Shown here: positions 1 to 5,942 of the stretch, piece after piece
Position numbering within the stretch: the stretch's first letter is position 1
How the letters are laid out: each line of letters begins with the position of its first letter
From: Thiobacillus denitrificans
GTDB lineage: Bacteria > Pseudomonadota > Gammaproteobacteria > Burkholderiales > Thiobacillaceae
Length of the DNA stretch: 5,942 bases
Reading direction: 5' to 3'
Assembly: GCA_002424845.1 (NCBI GenBank)
Contig: DILD01000010.1
Location: forward strand, 17,019 to 22,960
The notes under the pieces: model-generated
What the model was told of the DNA's origin: nothing
What the model saw: the letters and a program-made list of their open reading frames with translations, nothing else
Databases searched by the model: none
Position numbers and translations under genes: made by a program

Positions 1-1538
1 AGGATGGCCGGGTTTTTCAATAGCGTGCGCGCGATGGCCACGCGCTGCTTCTCGCCGCCCGAGAGCTTGAGCCCGCGCTCGCCCACCACGGTGTCCCAGC
101 CCTGCGGCAGGCTTTCGATAAAGTGCAGGATGTGCGCGGCGCGCGCGGCTTCGAGCACTTCGTCGCGAGTGGCGTCGGGCCGGCCGTAGGCGATGTTGTA
201 GTAGATGCTGTCGTTGAACAGCACCGTATCCTGGGGCACCACGCCGATGGCGGCGCGCAGGCTGTCCTGGGTGACGTGGCGGATGTCCTGGCCATCGATG
301 CCGATGCTGCCGGTGCCGGTGTCGTAGAAGCGAAACAACAATCGGGCCAGCGTCGATTTGCCGGCGCCGCTCGATCCCACTACGGCCACCGTCTTGCCGG
401 CCGGAATGGTAAAGCTGACGTCGTGCAGGATGGGGCGGTCGGCATTGTAGGCGAAGCTCACGCGATCGAATTTCACCTGGCCGGCGACCACATCCAGATC
501 GCGCGCATCGGGCGCGTCCTCGATTTCGCGCGGCCGGTTCATCAACGCGAACATGCGCTCGACGTCGGCCAGCGACTCCTTGATCTGACGGTACATCACA
601 CCGAGAAAACTCAGGGGCTGGAACATCTGCAGCAGGAAAGCGTTGACCATCACCAGGTCGCCCAGCGTCAGCGTACCGTCAACCACGCCTGCGGCAGCAC
701 GCAGCACCATCAGGGTGACGCCGATCGCGATCACTCCGGCCTGCGCAATGTTCAGCAGGCCCAGCGAGCGCTGCGATTTCAGCGACATGTCTTCCCACTC
801 GACGAGGCTGTTGTCGTAGCGCTTCGCCTCGTATTTCTCGTTGCCGAAGTATTTGACGGTCTCGTAGTTCAGGAGGCTGTCGATGGCACGGCCATAGGCC
901 TCGGAATCGAGCGTGTTGGCGCGCCGCACGAACTGGGTGCGCCACTCGGTGATGGTGACAGTGAAACCGATGTAGGCCGCCAGCGTGATCAGCGTCAGCA
1001 TGCCGAACACCCAGTCGAGCTTGACGAACAGGATGCCCGCAACCAGCAGGATTTCCAGCACCGTGGGGGTGATGCGGAACAACAGATAGCCGACCAGGCT
1101 GGACAGCGCCTTGGCGCCGCGCTCGATGTCGCGGGTGATGCCGCCGGTCTGGCGCTCCAGATGAAAGCGCAGCGACAGCGCATGCAGGTGGTTGAACACC
1201 GCCATGCTGATGCGGCGCATCGCGCGCTGCGTCACCTTGGCAAAAATCACGTCGCGCAGATCGGCAAAGGTGGTGCTGGCAAAGCGCAATGCGCCGTAGC
1301 CGAGGATCAGGGCCAGCGGCAACACCAGTTCCGGTCGCGGCTGGTCGAGCGCGTCGATGATTTCCTTCAGCACCAGCGGCACCGATACCGACGCCAGCTT
1401 GGCGCCGATCAGCAGCGAAAGCGCCAGCAGCACGCGGCCGCGGAATTCCCACAAGTAGGGAAACAGGCGGCCGATGGAGCGCAGGCTGGGGTCGCCTGCA
1501 GGCGGCGGGGCGGTATGGGAATGGACGGCAGGATGCAT
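1..1538 (-). CDS. Atm1/HMT1-type ABC exporter, fused permease-ATPase (3' end outside window)
   Basis: Type IV ABC exporter half-transporter that would dimerise in the inner membrane. Atm1/AtmA relatives export glutathione-conjugated, heavy-metal or Fe-S-related substrates; the substrate here is inferred from family only. From the ATG at 1538-1536 the frame stays open for 512 codons and runs off the left edge. A Pro/His-rich N-terminus (residues 1-15) precedes a membrane domain with hydrophobic helices starting near residues 35 and 70. The family-diagnostic NYETVKYF is at residues 224-231. The ATPase domain shows Walker A GSSGAGKS (388-395), the Q-loop Gln436 in VVPQD, and the signature LSGGEKQR (492-499). 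Walker B and the H-loop lie beyond position 1, so roughly 80-110 residues are missing, judging from the usual family length near 600. It is transcribed divergently from yffB. The family call is firm; the physiological substrate is not determinable from sequence. Confidence 0.93.
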   Translation of the reverse strand, partial: MHPAVHSHTAPPPAGDPSLRSIGRLFPYLWEFRGRVLLALSLLIGAKLASVSVPLVLKEIIDALDQPRPELVLPLALILGYGALRFASTTFADLRDVIFAKVTQRAMRRISMAVFNHLHALSLRFHLERQTGGITRDIERGAKALSSLVGYLLFRITPTVLEILLVAGILFVKLDWVFGMLTLITLAAYIGFTVTITEWRTQFVRRANTLDSEAYGRAIDSLLNYETVKYFGNEKYEAKRYDNSLVEWEDMSLKSQRSLGLLNIAQAGVIAIGVTLMVLRAAAGVVDGTLTLGDLVMVNAFLLQMFQPLSFLGVMYRQIKESLADVERMFALMNRPREIEDAPDARDLDVVAGQVKFDRVSFAYNADRPILHDVSFTIPAGKTVAVVGSSGAGKSTLARLLFRFYDTGTGSIGIDGQDIRHVTQDSLRAAIGVVPQDTVLFNDSIYYNIAYGRPDATRDEVLEAARAAHILHFIESLPQGWDTVVGERGLKLSGGEKQRVAIARTLLKNPAI

Positions 1539-1621
1539 CAGGTCGGATAGAATAGCGTCTTTGTGTGTCCTGATTTTACGTCCAGCAGCCCATGATTTCG
1601 CTGCAGGCCGGACTAAATAGC

Positions 1622-1978
1622 ATGTCTGACATGACGCTTTACGGCATTCCCAACTGCACCACCGTGAAAAAAGCGCGCGCATGGCTCGCCGAACACGGCC
1701 AGGACGTGGCCTTCCACGACTTCAAGAAACAGGGCGTTGACGCGGCCTGGCTGAAAAAAGTCGCCCGGCAAACCGGCTGGCAGGCGCTGCTCAACACGCG
1801 CGGCACCACCTGGCGCAAGCTGGCCGATGCCGACAAGACCGCTGCCGGCAATGAAGCCGGCGCAATTGTCCTGATGCTGGCGCAACCCAGCGTGATCAAG
1901 CGGCCGGTGCTGGAACGCGACGGCCGCTACCACCTCGGCTTTGCCGAAGATCAATACCAAGCCCTATTCGGAGCCTGA
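1622..1978 (+). CDS. yffB: ArsC/Spx-family thioredoxin-fold protein YffB
   Basis: Small cytosolic protein of the ArsC/Spx thioredoxin-fold family, about 118 residues, matching the usual YffB length. It begins MTLYGIPNCTTVKKA, carries ALLNTRGTTWRKL in the middle and has IKRPVLE near the C-terminus, all hallmarks of YffB as I know it from enterobacteria. The single N-terminal Cys (Cys12 from this start) is kept, but there is no CxxC pair and the full arsenate reductase Cys set is absent. Arsenate reduction is therefore not supported, and glutathione- or thiol-linked redox activity is only a family guess. I chose ATG 1622 because homologues start just before TLYG. The ATG at 1592 would add ten atypical residues and has no visible ribosome site, while 1631 is also possible. 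It ends 6 nt before dapE, a neighbour pairing known in other proteobacteria, so the two are probably co-transcribed. Confidence 0.9.
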   Translation: MSDMTLYGIPNCTTVKKARAWLAEHGQDVAFHDFKKQGVDAAWLKKVARQTGWQALLNTRGTTWRKLADADKTAAGNEAGAIVLMLAQPSVIKRPVLERDGRYHLGFAEDQYQALFGA

Positions 1979-3115
<1,137 letters not shown>

Positions 3116-3126
3116 AAACCCATTTC

Positions 3127-3236
3127 ATCCGCGAAGGACGCGTTGTGGGAGCGGCGCCCTCGCCGCGAATGCCGGCGCCGCACAATCGTCCGCATTCGGC
3201 CCGGGGCGGGCCTCCCACAATGCGCCCTTCGCGGAT
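3127..3236 (+). repeat. REP-doublet (BIME-like) inverted repeat, copy 1
   Basis: A 110-nt structure fills the dapE-prmB gap. Outer arms 3127-3151 and 3212-3236 are 25 nt each and complementary apart from one A/C mismatch and one G-U pair. Inside them sit two small hairpins: GCGGCG-CCCT-CGCCGC at 3151-3166 and GGCCC-GGGGC-GGGCC at 3198-3212. An inner inverted pair, CGAATGC (3166-3172) and GCATTCG (3192-3198), closes a central loop. The pattern TTGTGGGA-hairpin-GAATGC facing GCATTC-hairpin-TCCCACAA is that of two REP units in opposite orientation. In mRNA it would form a strong branched stem downstream of dapE. It could stabilise the dapE 3' end or reduce read-through into prmB; both are inferences. 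No T-run follows, so it is not a classical terminator. Confidence 0.85.
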
Positions 3237-3253
3237 AATCTTTTGAGACTGAA

Positions 3254-4147
3254 ATGAAACACTTCGACGACACCGAATCCCTCATCACCGTGCGCGACTG
3301 GCTGCGCTTTGCCGTGTCGCGCTTCAACGAGGCCAAGCTGTTTTTCGGCCACGGTTCGGACAACGCGTTCGACGAGGCGGCCTATCTGATTCTGCATACC
3401 CTGCATCTGCCGCTCGACCGGCTGGAGCCGTTTCTCGACGCCAGCCTGACGCATGGCGAATCGGAGGAAGTGCAGGCTGTGATCGAACGCCGGGTGCGCG
3501 AACGCATTCCCGCCGCCTATCTGACGAACGAAGCCTGGCTGGGCGAACACCGTTTCTACGTCGACGAGCGCGTGATCGTGCCGCGCTCCTTCATCGCCGA
3601 GTTGCTGCCGGAACAACTGGCGCCCTGGCTCGAGAACCCAGACGAAGTCACCCGCGCGCTCGACCTGTGCACCGGCTCGGGCTGCCTCGCCATCCTGGCG
3701 GCGCTGGCCTTTCCGAGTGCCAACATCGATGCGGTGGACTTGTCGAAAGAGGCACTGGAAGTCGCTGCGAAAAACGTCAGCGATTACGGCCTCACCGATC
3801 GGATCGAACTGATCGAGTCGGATCTGTTCGCCGCGCTGAAGGGCCGCAGCTACGATGTCATCCTCAGCAACCCGCCCTATGTGAATGCGGAATCGGTGGC
3901 TGCGCTGCCGCCGGAATACCAGGCGGAACCGGCGCTGGCGCTGGGTTCGGGCGAGGATGGTCTGGACGCGACGCGGCAGATTCTCGCCAACGCCAAAACT
4001 CACCTGAATCCCGGCGGCCTGCTGGTGGTGGAGATCGGCCACAACCGCGACGTTCTCGAAGCGGCCTATCCCACCCTGCCCTTCACCTGGCTCGACACCG
4101 AAAGCGGCGATCAGTTCATCTTCATGCTGCGGCGCGAAGACCTTTAA
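3254..4147 (+). CDS. prmB: 50S ribosomal protein L3 glutamine N5-methyltransferase
   Basis: SAM-dependent methyltransferase that modifies a glutamine side chain of ribosomal protein L3 during large-subunit assembly. It has 297 residues, close to the family length. The N-terminal half carries the PrmB-type stretches RDWLRFAVSRF (14-24), FGHGSDN (31-37), RIPAAYLTNEAW (84-95) and FYVDERVIVPRS (101-112). The catalytic domain shows SAM motif I LDLCTGSGC (136-144), acidic Asp162 in AVDLS, and the glutamine-binding NPPY (206-209). The Cys in LCTGSGC, together with the YLTN and VDERVIVPRS blocks, favours PrmB over the release-factor enzyme PrmC, which usually has LGTGSG. The ATG at 3254 follows a modest GAG at 3245-3247. 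It is the third gene of the yffB-dapE direction but sits 138 nt after dapE, behind a repeat, so it may also have its own transcription. It converges with the hydrogenase operon. Confidence 0.95.
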   Translation: MKHFDDTESLITVRDWLRFAVSRFNEAKLFFGHGSDNAFDEAAYLILHTLHLPLDRLEPFLDASLTHGESEEVQAVIERRVRERIPAAYLTNEAWLGEHRFYVDERVIVPRSFIAELLPEQLAPWLENPDEVTRALDLCTGSGCLAILAALAFPSANIDAVDLSKEALEVAAKNVSDYGLTDRIELIESDLFAALKGRSYDVILSNPPYVNAESVAALPPEYQAEPALALGSGEDGLDATRQILANAKTHLNPGGLLVVEIGHNRDVLEAAYPTLPFTWLDTESGDQFIFMLRREDL

Positions 4148-4172
4148 GTAGATCAGCCATAGCGCTTATAGG

Positions 4173-4188
4173 CGTGGAGAATTCCACG
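4173..4188 (+). terminator. Small hairpin just after prmB, possible weak terminator
   Basis: CGTGGA-GAAT-TCCACG forms a perfect 6-bp stem with a 4-nt loop, starting 26 nt after the prmB stop. It is followed by GGG rather than a T-run, so intrinsic termination is doubtful. It may instead be the outer flank of the adjoining repeat element. The call rests on position and symmetry only. Confidence 0.25.
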
Positions 4189-4194
4189 GGGTGT

Positions 4195-4267
4195 AGGGGG
4201 GTCGCCCCGGCCCGATGCCGTGGTGATTGCTACCGCGCGAAAATCGCGGCGAGGCGCCGCTCCCACA
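4195..4267 (-). repeat. REP-doublet (BIME-like) element, copy 2, short form
   Basis: Read on the minus strand, this element starts TGTGGGA followed by the hairpin GCGGCG-CCT-CGCCGC (plus-strand 4246-4260). It ends with GCATC and a second hairpin, GGGCC-GGGGC-GACCC, then CCC. The first 24 nt match copy 1 (3144-3168, plus) with a single one-base gap. The second half matches the GCATTC-GGCCC-GGGGC-GGGCC-TCC half of copy 1. The order of parts is the same as in copy 1, but the central loop differs and the outer arms are not preserved. An alternative hairpin, CCGCG-(7)-CGCGG at 4233-4249, overlaps the first one. It lies in the convergent gap between prmB and the hydrogenase protease. Confidence 0.7.
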
Positions 4268-4295
4268 GAGGAATACCATAGTCCTTGGCATATCC

Positions 4296-4364
4296 AGGAG
4301 GGTCGCCCCGGCCCGATGCCGTGGTGTTCGCATGGGTACGAAAATCGCCCCGATACCCAGAGAG
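4296..4364 (-). repeat. Decayed REP-doublet element, copy 3, with 27-nt exact direct repeat to copy 2
   Basis: The stretch 4300-4326 is identical over 27 nt to 4199-4225 in copy 2, at an offset of 101 nt. The similarity continues with one mismatch to the left edge and, after a variable patch, into a shared GAAAATCGC (plus strand). The GCGGCG hairpin end expected from copy 2 is missing. In its place TGGGTA (4333-4338) can pair with TACCCA at 4354-4359. I read this as a third copy whose TGTGGGA end has been rewritten or deleted. The remaining convergent-gap sequence (4365-4387) shows nothing recognisable. Confidence 0.65.
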
Positions 4365-4387
4365 CATAAAGACGGGACTCCTTGTAT

Positions 4388-4861
4388 CTACACAGCGGCG
4401 TGCCCGAGTTCGGCGGCAATGCGACGGGCCAGCTGCCGCGCCGCGGCCTGAATGCGGTCATCCGGGTTTTCATTCGGATTTGCCGAACTGATTTCGATTC
4501 CATACAAATCCAGCCGGAGCGGCAGGCTGCCGAGCTCACGCGCGAGCGACAGCGCGGCCAGCACACCGAGGCCATGGCTCGATAGCCCATGGCCATAGTC
4601 CGGCCAGCCTTCTTGATCGAAATACTGTATCTCCCCTGGCGGACCGCCGCTCTGCATGGCATCGATCAGAATGACCCGGGGTGCACGCTCGAACAAGGCA
4701 ATCAGATTGGCGCCGGGACGATCCAGCTTTTCGATGAGGAGCGCAGCGCCCGTGCGAATGCCACCGGCCAGCAGGGCATCGACGGTCAGCCAGCCGGCCT
4801 GGTCATCGCCCGACGGCGAACCGATGCCGAGTATGCGTACCGGCTCAACTTCGTTCGACAT
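4388..4861 (-). CDS. [NiFe]-hydrogenase maturation protease (HycI/HoxW family)
   Basis: Cytosolic endopeptidase that removes the C-terminal tail of the hydrogenase large subunit after nickel insertion, allowing the active site to close. The 157 residues match the family size. The N-terminal block GIGSPSGDDQAGW (12-24) contains Asp20, equivalent to the nickel-sensing Asp16 of HycI. LIDAMQSGGPPGEI (65-78) contains Asp67, equivalent to Asp62, and LSSHGLGVL contains His96, equivalent to His90. The usual GxGN at the start reads GIGS here. Its ATG lies 17 nt inside the end of the large-subunit gene, a strong sign of coupled translation and of a dedicated partner. No T-run terminator follows; the downstream gap holds REP-like repeats. 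The family call is firm, but I do not assign a symbol because protease names follow the hydrogenase they serve. Confidence 0.93.
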   Translation of the reverse strand: MSNEVEPVRILGIGSPSGDDQAGWLTVDALLAGGIRTGAALLIEKLDRPGANLIALFERAPRVILIDAMQSGGPPGEIQYFDQEGWPDYGHGLSSHGLGVLAALSLARELGSLPLRLDLYGIEISSANPNENPDDRIQAAARQLARRIAAELGHAAV

Positions 4862-5942
4862 GCATCCGCAGAAAATGCGTGGCGCAGGAAATGCAGGGGT
4901 CGTAGTTGCGGATGACTTTTTCGCAATGCAGGCGTAGCGCAGCGTCCGGCTGGTCGAGTCCGAAATTCAGCAATGACAGCCGCAGGTCGTCCTCGATGCG
5001 GCCCTGATTCTGACTGGTCGGCGGCACGATGCGCGCGTTGACCACACGGCCGTCGGCATCCATTTCGTAGCGATGCCACAACAGGCCGCGCGGCGCCTCG
5101 GTACAGCCGGTGGCGATACCGGCGCACGGCGTGACCGGCGTCCACGGCGAATCCGGCAACTGATAATCATCGAGCAGGCGCACCGCTTCGTTGAGCGCCA
5201 GCAGGATTTCGATGGCACGCGCCAGCAGGCTGTGAAACAGGTTGCGGCTGGGCAGCACCAGGCCGCTCTCTTTCAGCAGGGCCTTGACCCGATCGGGCAA
5301 GGCGGCGTGATTGAGATTGAGGCGCGCCAGCGGCCCGACCAGGTACGGCTGGCCGCGATAGGTGCTGAACAGCGCGGTGGAATGGGGAACGTGCTGCTCG
5401 GCAAAATGCGTGTCGAAGGCCTCAGCGCCGATCAGCAGGCCATCGCTGGCGGCAATGCCGCCGGTCTCGATGGCGTAAACGCCTGGCTGCTGCGTCGCAA
5501 CGGAAACGAATGCCTGATCGTCCTGCGGCATCGGAATGACGGCAGCCCAGCGAATCAGCGCTTCAGCTTCGGGCAGTGCAGCCCGCAATTTTTCGCGCAG
5601 GGCCCGAACGCGTTCCAGCGAAGGCGCCGCATGAAAGCCCCCGATGCGCACCCCCACCGGATGCACCGAGCGGGCGCCGAACAAATCCATCAGTTCGTTG
5701 CCGAGCCCCTGGATGCGCAAGCCGCGGCGTACTTCGTCCGGCGCGATTTTCGCCAGCTCGATGGCGTTGTTGCAGCCGAAGAAATCCGGCGCCGCCAGCA
5801 GGTGGATGTGCAGGCTGTGGCTCTGGATCCATTCGCCGCAGTAGAACACCCGGCGCATGGCGCGCGCCCATGGGCTGAGTTCGACACCGAACAGCTGTTC
5901 CAGCGCCTGTGCCACCGTGACCTGATAGGCAACCGGGCAGAT
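4845..5942 (-). CDS. [NiFe]-hydrogenase large (alpha) subunit, group 3b-like (5' end outside window)
   Basis: Catalytic Ni-Fe subunit of a cytosolic hydrogenase, exchanging H2 with protons and electrons; group 3b enzymes pair it with NAD(P)-linked subunits. The visible 365 residues start at the right edge with ICPVAYQ, the tail of the proximal Ni-binding CGxC motif, with its second Cys at 5939-5937. The GTG at 5915 is therefore internal, and perhaps 60-70 N-terminal residues lie outside. Further family blocks are WIQSHSLHIHLL, LMDLFGARSVHPVGVRIGGF, TEAPRGLLWHRYE and VPPTSQNQGRIEDDLR. The distal motif DPCISCATH (4901-4875) supplies the other two Ni cysteines and the His before the cleavage point. 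Only nine residues (FLRMHVERS) follow, short as in Pyrococcus-type sulfhydrogenase alpha subunits and unlike the longer HoxH tail. The overall pattern resembles group 3b more than 3d, by memory of family sequences. Beta, gamma and delta subunits are expected to the right. Confidence 0.93.
   Translation of the reverse strand: MCPVAYQVTVAQALEQLFGVELSPWARAMRRVFYCGEWIQSHSLHIHLLAAPDFFGCNNAIELAKIAPDEVRRGLRIQGLGNELMDLFGARSVHPVGVRIGGFHAAPSLERVRALREKLRAALPEAEALIRWAAVIPMPQDDQAFVSVATQQPGVYAIETGGIAASDGLLIGAEAFDTHFAEQHVPHSTALFSTYRGQPYLVGPLARLNLNHAALPDRVKALLKESGLVLPSRNLFHSLLARAIEILLALNEAVRLLDDYQLPDSPWTPVTPCAGIATGCTEAPRGLLWHRYEMDADGRVVNARIVPPTSQNQGRIEDDLRLSLLNFGLDQPDAALRLHCEKVIRNYDPCISCATHFLRMHVERS

Noticed and set aside
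123..1550. A 475-codon open frame on the plus strand opposite the ABC exporter.
   Set aside because: Its product is an Ala/Gln/His/Arg-rich, low-complexity sequence with no domain I recognise. It is fully antisense to a gene with Walker A, Q-loop and signature motifs in perfect frame. Long antisense frames are expected in GC-rich genes.
1522..1553. Possible plus-strand promoter for yffB: TAGAAT at 1548-1553 with TGGACG at 1522-1527.
   Set aside because: The -10-like hexamer is good, but the -35 candidate is a 4/6 match with a 20-nt gap, which is too long. The 83-bp divergent gap must hold promoter signals, but I cannot place them with confidence.
1592..1621. Ten-residue N-terminal extension of yffB from the ATG at 1592.
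   Set aside because: The residues MISLQAGLNS are not typical of the family and no ribosome site precedes 1592. The start at 1622 gives the usual length.
1622..1978. Arsenate reductase function for the ArsC-like protein.
   Set aside because: The sequence follows YffB throughout, with one N-terminal Cys, and no other arsenic-resistance gene is nearby.
3127..3236. The inverted repeat as an intrinsic terminator or insertion-sequence remnant.
   Set aside because: There is no T-run after the stem and no transposase remnant or target duplication. The paired-hairpin layout fits a REP doublet better.
3125..4042. A 305-codon minus-strand frame opposite prmB.
   Set aside because: It is antisense to a complete PrmB, is His/Gln/Arg-rich without motifs, and its end runs through the REP doublet. 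It is a composition artefact.
4153..4662. Minus-strand frame through the convergent gap ending in a peptide like GAAPRRDFRAVAITTASGRG.
   Set aside because: The peptide is simply the translation of the hairpin repeat, and the rest is out of frame over the protease gene. No ribosome site or domain is seen.

Overview
The window is GC-rich and densely coded. Its gene order and protein types suggest a betaproteobacterium of the Thiobacillus/Nitrosomonadales kind. That assignment is an inference from protein resemblance and synteny; there is no rRNA or other taxonomic marker here.

Layout: (1) Positions 1-1538, minus strand, hold most of an Atm1-type ABC exporter (membrane domain fused to ATPase). 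It runs off the left edge before Walker B. (2) Divergent from it, 83 bp away, is a plus-strand cluster: yffB (ArsC/Spx-like thioredoxin-fold protein, start taken at 1622), dapE (succinyl-diaminopimelate desuccinylase, 6 nt downstream) and prmB (L3 glutamine methyltransferase). All key residues of dapE and prmB are intact. (3) Convergent with prmB, on the minus strand from the right edge, is the distal end of a cytosolic [NiFe]-hydrogenase operon. It comprises a group-3b-like catalytic large subunit, whose 5' end lies outside the window, and its maturation protease. The two reading frames overlap by 17 nt.

The two longest non-coding stretches, the dapE-prmB gap (3116-3253) and the prmB/protease convergent gap (4148-4387), are filled by hairpin repeats. 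I read these as three copies of one REP-doublet (BIME-like) element: a clean copy at 3127-3236 (plus), a shorter copy at 4195-4267 (minus) and a decayed copy at 4296-4364 (minus). prmB is therefore bracketed by the same repeat family. No REP-associated transposase is in the window.

Functionally, the central cluster is housekeeping (lysine/peptidoglycan precursor synthesis and ribosomal protein modification). The left gene probably exports glutathione-linked or metal-related substrates. The right operon serves cytoplasmic hydrogen metabolism coupled to NAD(P). I see no CRISPR array, tRNA, insertion sequence or phage gene.
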